A stretch of DNA of 64,000 nt, from the NCBI RefSeq assembly GCF_029633865.1, contig NC_079217.1:41645334-41709333 (forward strand). Reading direction: 5' to 3'. Below are positions 31,986 through 45,145 of this stretch, in pieces. This stretch comes from Lampris incognitus. Lineage: Eukaryota; Chordata; Actinopteri; Lampriformes; Lampridae. The notes below the pieces were generated by a model. That model was not told the DNA's origin, did not search any database, and worked only from the letters and a program-made list of their open reading frames with translations. Both the position numbers and the translations under genes were made by a program. The first letter of the stretch is position 1. The number at the start of each line of letters is the position of its first letter.

Positions 31986-33868
31986 CTCAAACCACCGTGT
32001 CTGCCCGTCTTTGATGTCATCAAAGTGTGTTCCTGCTCTGTCTCGTGTTGTTTCAGCTCATTGTTTTCCTCCCTTCATCTTCGGCACACTTCTGTCCGTC
32101 CGTCAGCGCAGTAACAAAGGCACATTGTTATTTTAGCTTACTCAAAGGCACTTTGCAAGATGGGCCCTATTTCAGAAAGTTAGGGGAACAAAAAAGAAGG
32201 GAAAAAAACAACAACAGATTGATCCAAGCACAATAAAATGTGAGCGGGGAACGTGGTGCGGTGTTAGACAACCTTTTTGTCTTGGTGTGGAAATAATGGA
32301 CCTTTTTGCAGGATATTTTCCATATTTATTATGACATGAAGATAAACTATGAAAAGTTTCTTTCCGGGAAAGTACACTGATTTATGCATGAACGCTCTTG
32401 TTTTCTGTGTTATAGGTAGAAGAAATTAAAATGAGAGATGCAGGAAATGTAGATTTCACCCACTGTTTTCGTTGTCAACATTTTCCACTTTAAATCACGC
32501 ACACACACGCACGCACACACACGTTTGTAAGCACATCAGTTAACAAATGTGTACCCAGGCGTCTGCGGTAGTGTGAATGGACTCTAAGTCACAAAGTGGG
32601 GCAACGCTGGGCACGTGAAAGACATGGGGAAATTAATTTGGAAGGGAAAAATCAAACCACTTGATTCATGGGAAACAGAAACTCATCTTCTCCATCCCAC
32701 TCTCTTCCCTCCTTTTTTTTTTGTTGCCAATTTTACTGAGAGCACAATGACTCGGGTATGAATCCAGGGAAGAGTGCTCAGTCACATTCACTTAGTCCCA
32801 CTGGCACTCCTGCAGATCACTCGCTTTGTTTTCAAAGTCAAACCCAAATTTTCAGTTTCCTGCAGTATTACCAGAAGACTTGGATGAGTCATTACTACAC
32901 TACTACCTAAACTTTAACCCCCCCCCCCACACACACACATTTCAGCAGTGTACACCCCCCCCCAAACCTGTACATTTTTCCCTCCTTACTGCCGATTAGA
33001 GTGAAAATCAATTTGAGGTCCCCGTGGCTAAATTGATATCATTATGTTTAGCGCAGGCTGAATAATAGATGATTGGATCATTATAAGGGAGGGTAATGGG
33101 ACGTGACGAAGCTCAGGTAGACAGCTCACCGCAGCTGAGAGACGTAATTAGCATGTAGTGTTGAGCTCACTCACACGTACACACTTGAATTCACAAAACG
33201 AGTACACCGACAAACACATACACGTAGGCTGATTATGCAAACAATAACACACACACACACACACACACACCTACAAATATGTACATAGCGTGCAAGCACA
33301 CAATTGTGGCGCTCGCGCACACACGCACATATTTAATATTGCCGTCACACTCGTAAATGTTTTAGTTCTTAACATTCTGTGTAAGTAGGCACATCTCTCT
33401 CGGGGCCTGGCGTGCTTCAGGGTATCAATCCCAGCCACGTGCAACTCACATCACTTACACAGAGCTGAGCTGATGTGTGTCGTACCTCCCAACGTGCCTC
33501 GCTGCCATAAACACTGGTCATTAGCTGTGGCTGTCATTTTATTTTAAACACCTGTTGACTGATTGCAAACAGCTGTTGTTTGCCTATGGAAGCGCCTTAA
33601 TGGCAGAACACAGGAATACCGCCATCCCCAGAGGCCTAAGCAAGCATGATCCTTTGACAGTATGTCCTCATTCTGAGATCAGTCTAGGACCAAGTCTTCT
33701 TCTGATGGCTGACGGGGCATCCCACGATCACATTTATTGGCCTTGCTCGATAAGTACTTGTGGAGGACATATCTTTATTTTACTAGGTATAGCGTCACAT
33801 AGATGTACATTTGTTGAAATTATTTCAATGAATTCTTGTTCAGTGACTCGGCTCTGTGGATGACTGTA
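31986..33868. other. non-coding; possible conserved regulatory block at 33000-33140
   Basis: No gene recognised. Short CA runs lie at 32931 and 33249-33270. About 33000-33140 is unlike the rest: non-repetitive, with several TAAT/ATTA cores and an ATGATTGGATCATTAT near-palindrome, a look shared by vertebrate enhancer-type conserved elements. This is appearance only. Confidence 0.3.
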
Positions 33869-34177
33869 GTCCACTGACTTCCGGTTTCTACTGCAGCGGC
33901 CATACCAGTTTCCTGTTTGTTGGCGTGTGCTATTGACAATGGCATATTTTTTTGCGATGCCTGCAAGATTTACCATGGATAAATGTCAACGACATGCACA
34001 GAATTGTCGACAAACGTTCACCTGCACCTACCAGCAAACGGGTGAAAAGTTTCAAGTTGTACATATCAAGTTACGTCCACAATTATGAGAATGAGGATAC
34101 TCATCCTCATAATTAGCACACGCCAATCAACAGGAAACTGGTATGACCGCTGCAGTAGAAACCGGAAGTCAGGGGAC
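33869..34177. mobile_element. MITE with about 67-bp terminal inverted repeats and TA flanks
   Basis: 33869-33935 and 34112-34177 are near-perfect inverted repeats (GTCCACTGACTTCCGG... and ...CCGGAAGTCAGGGGAC). TA occurs on both outer sides (33867-33868, 34178-34179), suggesting a Tc1/mariner-like target. The interior has a short open frame (MDKCQRHAQNC) without known motif. The parent element is not in this window. Confidence 0.75.
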
Positions 34178-34179
34178 TA

Positions 34180-34939
34180 GAGTTATGCACAGAGAGGATT
34201 ACAGCTGACCTGCAGGATGCAGCACAAAAGTATCTGAGAGTAGCCTCAAATAACCGGACAGTTAGGGTTCAACTGATTTAAAAAGAAACGTTTTCAAACG
34301 TAAGCAGGAAAGATAAGAAGAAACCATTTATGAAGGAGATTTTATTTACAATGTTAATGGCGGATCATGAAAATATGTTTTGTACATGTTCTTGATAAAC
34401 TGTAAGATCAGATTGTTCCAACCCAACCCTAACCCTTCCATAACAAATAGATTACTGCACCAGAAAAAAAGGATGTTTTATACAATGTACATGGTTTTAC
34501 CACCTATATATGACAGCTGGTGTAGAAAATGATTGATAAATACTTAGTTCTGCTTTGTTCTGCTCAAATGGATGTTTTCCATTTTATGGTGAATGGCTGA
34601 TCCCCCCGAACTGACTTGGAAGTTGCATCCATTATCAGCTCCTAGAGGGAGAGAGAGAAGGAATCAGAACTGATAAAGAACTTTTGTCATAGATTTTTTT
34701 TTCTGGGTCCCTTTACCTGATAGAGTGATTTTGTTTGCATTTGTTCTCTGAAAAGCTAGGGGAAAAAACAGAGGGCTTTATTTTCCGGGTCATAGCGAAG
34801 GCCGGCGCTAGTTCATGGCGCAAGTTGATCTAAGGTTTGGCCAATACATTTTTGCTCATTTCGGGACATGCTGTGCTGGCGGTAATCGGGCGCAACAGAG
34901 GAGCAGTTGTAAAAGGGTTGGATTAGAAGGAATAAATGA
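34180..34939. other. intergenic, nothing recognised
   Basis: No ORF or repeat supported. Confidence 0.45.
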
Positions 34940-35177
34940 TCAGGATCACGCTATTCCTCCCAGTTCCCCCTCCCCCCAAAGAGGCACCTCGACTGACCAG
35001 AGGAGGCGCTAGTGCAGCAACCAGAACACATACCCACATCCGGTTTCCCACCTGCAGACAAGGCCAGTTGTGTCTGTAGGGACGCCCAACCAAGTCGGGG
35101 GTAACACGGGGGGATTCGAACCGGCAATCCCCGTGTTGGTAGGCAATGGAATAGACCACTATGCTACCCGGACGTCC
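34940..35177 (-). mobile_element. SINE-2, reverse orientation, 3'-truncated
   Basis: On the minus strand the head (GACGTCCGGGTAGCATAGTGG, B box GGTTCGAATCC) and body down to the GGAATAGCGTGATC block are present; the last third (CTCACTGTCAGG onward) is missing. Confidence 0.75.
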
Positions 35178-36569
<1,392 letters not shown>

Positions 36570-36571
36570 CG

Positions 36572-36616
<45 letters not shown>

Positions 36617-36763
36617 ATACATATATGTTTATACATATATGTTTGTATATACACCACACATACTACGTCCGTCTATCTAGCTATCTATCTATCTATCTAT
36701 CATCATACATCCATCCATCCACCCACCATCCATCCATCCATCCATCCATCTATCTATCTGCTG
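36570..36763. repeat. (GT)n, (CTAT)n and (CATC)n microsatellites
   Basis: GT 36577-36614; ATACATATATGTTT-type repeats; CTAT units about 36678-36703; CATC units about 36708-36752. Confidence 0.9.
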
Positions 36764-36904
36764 ACTGACCTTTGTACTTTTGGGCCCATATCCTGTTCAT
36801 CCTCTTACAGCAATGGTATGCTTACTGTAGAAATGCAAAGCTGCATGTTCATATGGACATCTATGTGAAACAAAAATCATTGTGTGGGATCCAAAGTGTG
36901 CACA

Positions 36905-37012
36905 GGCTTGCTGCCTAAAAGAAGTTGAAGTTGGACTACCCTGGGGTTTGAGCTCAGGACCTTCTTGCTGTGAGGTGACCGCGCTAACCACTGCACCACT
37001 GTGTTGCCCAAA
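36905..37012 (-). mobile_element. SINE-1 head fragment, reverse orientation
   Basis: On the minus strand CACAGTGGTGCAGTGGTTAGC (A box), CTCACAGCAAGAAGG, a degenerate B box and AGGGTAGTCCAAC. Only the tRNA-like head and first body block survive. Confidence 0.6.
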
Positions 37013-37053
37013 ACTCTTGTTAAATCCAAATTCCTTTTTTTTTAAGGCATTTT

Positions 37054-37226
37054 CTACTTTATTTTTTTAACAGTGACAGTAGAGCGAGACAGGAAAGGCA
37101 GGGGAGAGAGAGAGAGGGATGACATACTGCAAAGGGCCCAGGCCAAATTCAAACCCAGGCCCCTGCGGTAAGGACTCAGCTTTTAGTGGTACGCAGTCTA
37201 CCAGTTGAGCCACCGGGGCACCCCCC
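37054..37226 (-). mobile_element. tRNA-derived SINE-3, reverse orientation
   Basis: On the minus strand GCCCCGGTGGCTCAACTGGTAG (A box), TAAAAGCTGAGTCCTTACCGC, GGGTTTGAAT (B box), CTGGGCCCTTTGCAGTATGTC and TCTCTCCCCTGCCTTTCCTG. Same family as 44697-44893. Confidence 0.75.
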
Positions 37227-38446
37227 AAATTCCTTTTCATCAGTAGCCCTTATCCCTTGAATTTTCCCCATATCCCTTGCCCCTCTTTGTCATCCCATCA
37301 CTCTCCAACCCACCCTCGATACAATTCATCCATCCCACTCCTGGAAACTTTGTCTTTGCCACTGAATGCCACCGTCTAAATTCAACCCTCTCAACGACAT
37401 TTATTAAAGAGGTTTCCTTCTCTCCTTTGTCATGTAGAACATAACACTGAAAGTGCCAAGTGGCAGATGCCATCGAGGGACAAATACTACCTTCACACGG
37501 TTCAAAGGCCTAGGGAAGGTGAAAACCTATTATCAAATTCACATCACACTGCTTTCCACTTTGTCATCGTAGCAGATGACAAAGCGGTGAGGATGAGAAA
37601 ATTACTTTAGATGAGCACCTTTCGAGTTGCTGTCCCGAGTCCCTCTTGCTGTTACTCATATTTATTTGAGAACAACAGTGTCAGGGAGCACGCTGTGTAA
37701 TTACAGCTATTAGAAGACAAAGAATGGTAGATCAGGGTTTACACTGTGAACCGGAGGCCTTTTGTTGCTGTGAGTGGCAGGAAAAGACTAACTCAAGCTG
37801 AAAGCCAAATGCTTTGGCATGTTTATACAGTGTGCACACTCGAGGGGCAACATGACAAATGAAGAGGTGTATGGAGCCCCAGTATATAAACATACCATGT
37901 GCTGCACAAACAGAACTATGTAAATATATCAATACAAAAAGCACACATAGTACATTAATGATCCTTTCCTATTTCTTCTAAAGTGATGGAAGTGACTTCA
38001 TCTTTGCAGCTCTGAGAGTACAACATGTACACATAGCCAAAGACACACACTTGTCAAATTTCTCCAAGTCATTAGAGATTCTTTTGTAATAGCCATCACT
38101 AGAGGTGACAGTGACCCCAAATAAAAATGCATTATATGTAAATTACTGTAGGCATGCATACATTTTACATACATGGCCTTGGGGTCTCTGTACTGTCACT
38201 TCCCAGTGGGATCTACTCTGGTAGAATAAGGCTTTCATGCATGGGAATGGTTAGAGTTTCCAAGTGTTATTGGGTCACCAGGGTAAAGCAGGAACTATAT
38301 GTCTGAAATGACACACAGATTGTGTTTATCTATGGTTAAAGCTACAGCACATAAGGATTTTTTTGTTCGAATTTTGCTCTAAAACATATCGTATTGCGGA
38401 CCCGCTGACTCAGTCTACTTTGCTTGAGTTTCCTGGAGCAGTATAT
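37227..38446. other. non-coding, nothing recognised
   Basis: The missing last exon of the glucosidase gene could lie in 36-41.5 kb, but no segment here gives a convincing acceptor plus family-like C terminus. Confidence 0.4.
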
Positions 38447-38600
38447 CAGTGAGCCCCATCCAAAGGAATTGAATCGAGTGCAACTGGACTTGGTATATAT
38501 CCGTGAAGACGATACATACCAAGTCCAGTTGCTCTCGATTCAATTCCTTTGGATAACCATGACCTGGATGAATGAGAACATTCACAGACAGTGAGCCCCA
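38447..38600. mobile_element. 130-bp palindromic Penelope-like retroposon with 12-bp target duplication
   Basis: CAGTGAGCCCCA at 38447-38458 and 38589-38600 brackets 38459-38588. The left part (38459-38500) and right part (38514-38560) are inverted copies of the 3' segment of the 26264-26480 element (ACCAAGTCCAGTTGC...CGATTCAA). The right end (AATGAGAACATTCACAGA) is the inverse of that element's left end. So it is the same family in a snap-back form. No ORF. Confidence 0.65.
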
Positions 38601-39099
38601 GTTTTCTACCCTGTCAGAGAAGCTCTTGGAGACAGGGCGTACCTCCTGGCTGTCAATCAACTTGGCGCACGCAGTTCAACTTGCATGCTTGGCAGCTCTC
38701 TCAGGATGGAGTAGGCATTTCTCACTTGGCCATATGAATATAGAAATCTACTTCATCTATAACTTATAAGCTATTAGAAGGAGAAGGAATAATGGGGTGT
38801 CCGGGTGGCGTAGCAGTCTATTCCAGTGCCTACCAACACGAGGATCCCAGTTAGAGTCCCTGTGTTTCCTCCAGCTTGGTCGGGCGTCTCTATAGGCAAA
38901 ATTGGCCATGTCTGCGGGTGGAAAGCTGGATGAATGTATGTCTCCTGGTCATTGCACTAGCGCCTCCTCTGGTTGGTCAGGCTGCCTGTTCAGGAGGGAG
39001 GGGGAACTGGGGGGAATAGCGTGATCCTCCCACGCGCAACGTCCCCATGGTGAAACTCCTCACTGTCAGGTGAAAAGACACGGCTGGCGACCCCACATA

Positions 39100-40681
39100 C
39101 ACTGCTCAAAAAAAATAAAGGGAACACATAAGCAATGCAATGTAGCTCCAAGTCAATCACACTTTTGAGATATCAACCTGTCCAGTTAGGAAGCAACACT
39201 GATTTGTGAATCAATTTCACCTGTTGGTAAATTGTCTAATTTCCACCAGGTGAAAATTAGACAATTTGCAAGACAACCCCTATAAAAGGAATGGATTTGC
39301 AGGTGGTGGCCACAGACCATTTGCCTGTCCTCATCTTTTCTGGCCGATCTTTGGTTAGTTTTTCATTTTGCTAGTGCCCTCACCACTAGAGGTGGCATGA
39401 GGCGGTATCTGCAACCTACAGAAGTTGCTCAGGTAGTGCAGCTTCATCCAGGATGGCACATCAATGCGTGCTGTGGCAAGAAGATTTGATGTGTCTCCCA
39501 GCACAGTGTCCAGAGCATGGAGGAAGTACCAGGAGACAGGCCAGTACACCAGGAGACGTGGAGGGGGCCGCAGGAGGACAACAACCCCGCAGCAGGACTG
39601 CTATCTGGTCCTTTGTGCAAGGAGGAACAGGAGGAGCACTGCCGGAGCCCTACAAAACGACCTTCAACAGGCCACTAATGTGCAGGTTTCTGCTCAAACA
39701 GTGAGAAACAGAATGCATGAGGATGGTATGAGGGCCCGACGTCCACAATTGGGGCCTGTGCTCACAGCCCAACACCGTGCAGCCCGATTGACCTTTGCCA
39801 GAGAACATCTTGGTTGGCAGATTCGCCATTGGCGCCCTGTGCTCTTCACAGATGAGAGCAGGTTCACACTGAACACATGTGACAGACGTGAGAGAGTCTG
39901 GAGACGCTGTGGAGAACGTTCTGCTGCCTGCAACATCCTCCAGCATGACCGGTTTGGCGGTGGGTCAGTGATGGTCTGGGGAGGCATATCCTTGGAGGGC
40001 CGCACAGACCTCTACGTGCTAGCCAGAGGTACCATGACTGCCATTAGGTACCGGGATGAGATCCTCAGACCCAATGTCAGACCATATGCTGGTGCAGTGG
40101 GCCCTGGGTTCCTGCTCATGCATGACAATGCTCGTCCTCATGTGGCCAGAGTGTGTCAGCAGTTCCTGTATGTCGAGGGCATTGATGCTATGGACTGGCC
40201 TGCACGTTCCCCAGACCTGAATCCAATCGAGCACCTCTGGGACATCATGTCTCGTACCATCCGCCAACGCGATGTCGCACCACAGACTGTCCAGGAGTTG
40301 ACCGATGCCCTGATCCAGGTCTGGGAGGAGATCCCTCAGGAGACCATCCGTCGTCTCATCAGGAGCATGCCCAGACATTGTAGGGAGTGCATACAGGCAC
40401 GTGGAGGCCACACACACTACTGAGCCTCATTTTGAATCGTCTTGAAGAATTTCCACAGAAGTTGGATCAGCCTATGTTCTCATTTTCCACTTTGATTTTG
40501 AGTATGATTCTGAATCCAGACCTTAATGGGCTAATGATTTTGATTTCCATTGATCATTCTTAGGTTATTTTGCTCTAAACACATTCCTCTGTGTAATAAA
40601 TAAAGATTTTCAGCTGAAATATTTCATTCATCGAGGTCTATATTGTGTTTTTAGGTGTTCCCTTTATTTTTTTGAGCAGTG
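39100..40681 (+). mobile_element. Tc1-A copy 2 (DD34E Tc1 transposon)
   Basis: CACTGCTCAAAA ... GAGCAGTG termini with perfect TA duplications (39098-39099, 40682-40683). Nearly identical to 20061-21639 over its full length. Confidence 0.92.
39397..40423 (+). pseudogene. Tc1-A transposase with one-base frameshift
   Basis: The same protein as copy 1, but one extra T in the codon-16 region (39443-39444, GCAGCTTCATCC versus GCAGCTCATCC) breaks the frame. The longest open frame then starts at the internal Met at 39464 and lacks the first 22 residues of the DNA-binding domain (319 aa remain). The DDE residues are all intact ([22 protein letters not shown]). A translation starting at 39464 would lose part of the first helix-turn-helix and probably not bind the ends. 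It is a single, recent lesion. Confidence 0.9.
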
Positions 40682-40831
40682 TATATTTGAGGAGACATGT
40701 GGTAGTCTGCAGCCCTCCCTTGAACAGCAGAGGGGGTGGAGCAGAGACCGGGATGGCTCGGAAGAGAGGGGTAATTGGCCAAGTGCAATTGATGAGACAA
40801 AGGGGGCAAAATCCAAAAAAAAAAAAAAAAA

Positions 40832-41504
40832 GGAAAAGTACCTCACAGGAACAATGGGCCTCATTTATGCAATGATCTTATGCAAAAATTACTTCTTATA
40901 AACTTGTAGAGTTTAAACCCTCAAGCTTGTGTCATAGTAAAGACGTGGCGCATGGGTAAGCTTTGAATCTAGACACCAATTCATGAATGAGGCCCAATGT
41001 TGATCTAACTAAAAGATTCAGTTTTACATCCATAGATTAACAACTGTGATACATTATACGTTCTGCATGGCATTACTATGGATTTTGGTATAGACAGACT
41101 GAGTGCCATTGCCTTGGAAATAAAGATCTTTGTATTTATAAATATTTCACCTATAAGTATAAAAGTGCTTCACAACAACTATTGTGGTGAAACTCAAAAA
41201 TTCACTGAAAAAGATATCTATATAGTATATTTTTTTTACATTCATCAATGACAAGTTATGCCATTTATGATGATAAATTCATGCAAGTCCATGCAGTTGG
41301 TTTGGAAAGGGGGCTTACAGGAGGGAAGGAGGAAGCAGAACGAGTGTGGGGGTGGATTTCTTTTGGTTTTTTGGTTGTGTTCTTTCAGAATCTAGCTCAC
41401 ACATACTCACCTCTCCAAAGTTGCATATTGTAGCTTTGCAATTATAGTTAAATGAAATTAAAGACATACAAAATAAAACATAAATGTCCAGAAAATCATC
41501 TGAC
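40832..41504. other. intron or 3' flank of the glucosidase gene, nothing recognised
   Basis: Downstream (minus strand) of the last identified exon. The expected short terminal exon (family ending like VL.I.V.D..ISL..F...W) was not recognised here. Confidence 0.4.
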
Positions 41505-41678
41505 CTGAGTATCCTGGTCAAAGCTTATGACATTCAGAGAGTGTTGTGTCCCGGCCCAGTCTGTCAGGGTCGCCTCCCGAATTGGGACACTGCCTGCCCC
41601 CCACACCTTTACCACACCGAGGGTAAGCCAGTCAGCTTGAGCCAGGCCATTATGGATCACCTGACTAGACAAGGAGCC
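41505..41678 (-). CDS. mgam: GH31 maltase-glucoamylase-like, exon viii (C-terminal beta domain)
   Basis: 174 bp, phase 0 at both ends: 58 codons beginning GSLSSQVIHNGLAQADWLTL and ending FDQDTQ. TLGVVKVWGAGSVP matches the IEIWGVGSVP block near the end of intestinal GH31 enzymes (beta-sandwich domain after the barrel). Acceptor TTTTGCCTGCAG at 41679-41690; donor CAG/GTCAGA at 41504. It joins in frame to exon vii (45775-45824). About 20 more residues are expected in a final exon that was not found. Confidence 0.88.
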
Positions 41679-42075
41679 CTGCAGGCAAAAGGAGAGCAAC
41701 AGAGGGAGGAGTGAGAAGAGAAAAAAGATGTAAATGTGATTTGTCTATGTGTGCAGATGCTTTACTGTCTGGGTTAATTTTGGGGGATTTTTTATTTAGT
41801 TCAAAAATGGTCCACATCATATTGCGTTAAAATGAAGTAAGTAACAGAACTGCACTTTCAGTGACTGTAAGTTCATCTATAAACACTTGAAATAATCTAA
41901 GTAGAAATATTTCAGCCTCTGTGAAAGTTCAGAATTTTTTTTATCTGATGTTTGAAAAGCTGCACTTTAAAGGAAAATAAAATGTCTTTACATGACCTGT
42001 CTTGACAGGCAGAAGCTGAGAAAAATGAGCACTGGTTTCAAAATGTATAAAGGGAAAATCTGGCTATCTGTCAAA

Positions 42076-42410
42076 CCAATCAACCAACCAACCAACCAAC
42101 CAACCAACCAAACCAAACCAAACCAACCAACCAACCAATCAACAAATCAAAGCAACCAACCAACAAACCAACCAAAACCAACAAAACAAACCAACCAACC
42201 AAACCACACCAAAGCAACCAACCAACCAATTAACAAACCAAACCAAACCAAACCAACCAACCAACAAACCCACCAAACCAACCAACCAACCAACCAACCA
42301 ACCAACCAACTAATCAACAAAACCAACCGACTAACCAAACCAAACCAACCAACCAACCAACAAACCAACCAATCAACAAAACAAATCAACTAACCAATCA
42401 ATCAGCCAAC
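42076..42410. repeat. (CCAA)n/(ACCAAACC)n minisatellite
   Basis: About 335 bp of variant CCAA units with AAACC, ATCAA and CAAAA interruptions. Higher-order blocks (e.g. AACCAAACCAAACCAACC) recur. Strand-asymmetric: no G on the plus strand over most of it. Intron between exons vii and viii. Confidence 0.95.
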
Positions 42411-43299
42411 CTTGTAAAACTATCATAATTTCTCTGTTCTACCCCATAGAGTCTTTAGCAGTTTGACAGGATGTCTAATGTATGCCTCTAGGCTTGATCG
42501 TAAGATGTCTGTTTGTTATAATGAAATAATGTGCTTCATTAAGCTGAGCTATAAGTGCCACCTTAAATTACATTTGTTTTAATTCCATGTGCCATCACTT
42601 CACTGAATAAGATTTAAGATCTGTGTATATATCTGCATATCATTAGTTTTTACAACCAGCCTATGTTCTGATTCTTTAAATCTCTTTTAGCAGGTATTCT
42701 ACCTCTGAAGAGTCGAATAATCTGAATAGCCTTCACCTTTGTAGCGAACACACAAAGACACACATAGATACTCAAGACACACACACACTGGGGATGTGCA
42801 GAGAGCCCAGCATTTGTATATGTTGAGGCAGCAACATTATTTGTATTTGTATTCGAATAAAAGTAGAAATGGGCATAACAATCCTGTTTTTGTTTTTATT
42901 ACATTTCTATGATACAGTGTTAAAATAAGTGTGCGATTATAAAAATTACAAACACTTAAATGTAATATTGGATTTTGGTTTTCATAAAACCAGCAACAAA
43001 TATGTATAACCATAAGCGTCATTGAAAAGAAAATAATTTTAAAATTAACATTCAATTCCTAATCCACACGCAAACCAATAAACTCTAAACTAATAAACGC
43101 CTATGTGAGCATGGTGAACCCCAACACCACCCGTCCTAATTGGAGGACGCTAAGCGGACAGAATATAAACAAACAAAAAAATCCTTACAAATAAAAACTG
43201 TTCTCTCTGAAGAACCGTAGGCCAAACCCTAATGCTGCCTGCTCCCTTTTGGTGTCCATGTTAACCTATTGTGCTGTTTAGACAGAACGCTCCGCCTCT

Positions 43300-43560
43300 C
43301 ATCTCTCATCATCAGCCGCTTCTCCGGGGCCGGGTCGCGGTGGCAGCAAGCTAAGTGGGGCACTCCAGATGTCCCTCTCCCCAGCAACGGCCTCCAGTTC
43401 CTCCTGGGGGATCCCAAGACATTCCAAGGCCAGAATGGACATGTAGTCCCTCCAGCGAGTTCTGGGTCTACCCCGGGTTCTCCTCCCAGTTGGTCCTCCT
43501 GGACCAGTCTGCGATACTGGAAGTCCGCCCCGGTCCCTGCTTTTGCCTGCTGCATTGCAC
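43300..43560 (-). mobile_element. LINE reverse-transcriptase C-terminal fragment
   Basis: The minus strand encodes GRRTRGRPRTRWRDYMSILA, then ECLGIPQEELEAVAGERDIW and LSLLPPRPG, a stereotyped C terminus of fish non-LTR reverse transcriptases, unlike the tails at 3905 and 6428. Lies in intron vii-viii, same strand as the gene. Confidence 0.7.
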
Positions 43561-43698
43561 CCTACCCCAATGCTTATCACCGTGGGTGGTGTTTTTTTTT
43601 TTGGGAACCAAAAAAAAAATATTTGTAAGAAATAAATATTCGTAAAAACCCACTATTTGTGCTTTACCGAACACCACATTTGGATTTGGCTCCACCCC

Positions 43699-43701
<3 letters not shown>

Positions 43702-43770
<69 letters not shown>

Positions 43771-43771
43771 G

Positions 43772-43842
<71 letters not shown>
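43702..43842. repeat. (CA)n microsatellite with GCAC interruption
   Basis: About 70 CA units, interrupted by three GCAC units near 43766-43778. A shorter CA run is at 43954-43978. Confidence 0.95.
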
Positions 43843-43843
<1 letters not shown>

Positions 43844-44543
43844 AATTTAAACGCTCACAAAGCCATCCAAAATGGCATACGATCCACTAATCTGCCAGGC
43901 AGCACTGGCCTCATTGCCCAACTTATCCTCATCTTCTCACATCTGCCTCTCCCACACACACACACACACACACACACAAAACCAGATTCAGACACACAAA
44001 CACACACCCATACTCGCTGTCAGGCTGTAGCCTTTTGGCTGTCAGACGGTGTATCTGCTTTATCGCCGTGTGAAATTGCTTTGGAATGAGCCTGATGGTA
44101 GGCAGAGGATAGCTACAGATGTTTGGCTATGGATTCTCCATGTGCATTTATCTATATATGCATGTGCATATGGATATATTTGTGTCTGTATTTGTGTGTT
44201 TTCGCTAATGTGTTGTTTTTGTGTGTGTTTGGCTTAGAAACAAGTACGGCTGAGTTATTCCCATTTGCACCAGTGATTTGAGAATTTCTGTATTGTAAGA
44301 AGTGAGATGAAACTGTGGCCCTGTAAATAATGGCTGTTTGGTTGGAGACAAAACGAACTACTGGATTCATGTGACATGAAAATTCAAACCCATTCAAATA
44401 AATTGGACTATTTTTCCTGAAAACTCAAAGGAAGCCATGTGAATCTACTTGCCAGACGAGCATTTAGTCAGTGTCTTTTCTCCTTCTAACCTTCCATATG
44501 TAGATTACTAGTCACTTTGAAATAAATGAGACGTACCCAAATG

Positions 44544-45145
44544 GGTCACACTTTATTTGAAGGGGTGTGCACTGTCAAAACCATGACATGACATATGTCA
44601 TGAACATGGAGGAAACTTTATGAATGTTTATGACTGTTGTCATTAAGTGTCATTCGGTAAACTATGTTATTTTTATGCAAAGTCCATACTGTTTTTGGGG
44701 GCGCCCCAGTGGCTCACCTGGTAGAGCGCATACTACATAAAGCTGAGTCCTTACCTCAGCGGCCTGGGTTCGAATCCAGCCTGGGCCCTTTGCTGCATGT
44801 CATCCCCTCTCTCTCCCCTGCCTTTCCTGTCTCTCTCTCTCTCTCTCTCTCTCTACTACCACTATCCAACAAAGGCAGAAAATGCACAAAAAAAGAAGTT
44901 CATATTGTTTGAGATAACTTTGTTGTAGCAACCTGAATGGGGCCAAGCCACTTGATTTGATATATTTCACACGTCTGTAGCTTGAAAACAGACATCTCAA
45001 GAAATGTCAACCTTGCATTGAAAATGACATAATTGACTGATTGACACTTAATGACAACAGTCATAAACATTCATAAAGACTGCTTCATATTCAAGATAGG
45101 TGTCATGTCAATCTTATACACACCCCTTCAAATAAAGTGTTACCT
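44544..45145. mobile_element. MITE with about 110-bp inverted ends, carrying a SINE
   Basis: The left end GGTCACACTTTATTTGAAGG and the right end CCTTCAAATAAAGTGTTACC are inverted partners. The pairing continues inward (TTTATGAATGTTTATGACTG, TTGTCATTAAGTGTCA at 44618-44653 and the inverse at 45045-45080). CCAAATG occurs at 44537-44543 and 45146-45152, a likely 7-8 bp target duplication (hAT-like). SINE-3 (44697-44893) sits in the loop. Non-coding. Confidence 0.75.
44697..44893 (+). mobile_element. tRNA-derived SINE-3
   Basis: GCCCCAGTGGCTCACCTGGTAG (A box), AAAGCTGAGTCCTTACC, GGGTTCGAATCC (B box), GGGCCCTTTGCTGCATGTC, a CT run (44827-44853), ending AAAATGCAC plus A7. Well preserved; inserted in the MITE 44544-45145. 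Confidence 0.8.

Larger units (their letters stand above)
38795..40831 (+). mobile_element. SINE-2 interrupted by Tc1-A copy 2
   Basis: 5' part 38795-39097 (head with degenerate B box, body through GGTGAAAAGACACGGCTGG). The 3' part 40684-40831 (TAGTCTGCAGCCCTCCC...AATTGGCCAAGTGCAATTG, A17 tail) resumes after the transposon. Joined at the TA, the two read through as one SINE-2. Confidence 0.85.

Noticed and set aside
37981..38055. Possible terminal exon of the GH31 gene (minus strand, acceptor-like TACTCTCAG then about 18 codons and a stop)
   Set aside because: The acceptor looks fair, but the peptide (SCKDEVTSITLEEI...) does not resemble the family's C-terminal strand, so it was not called.
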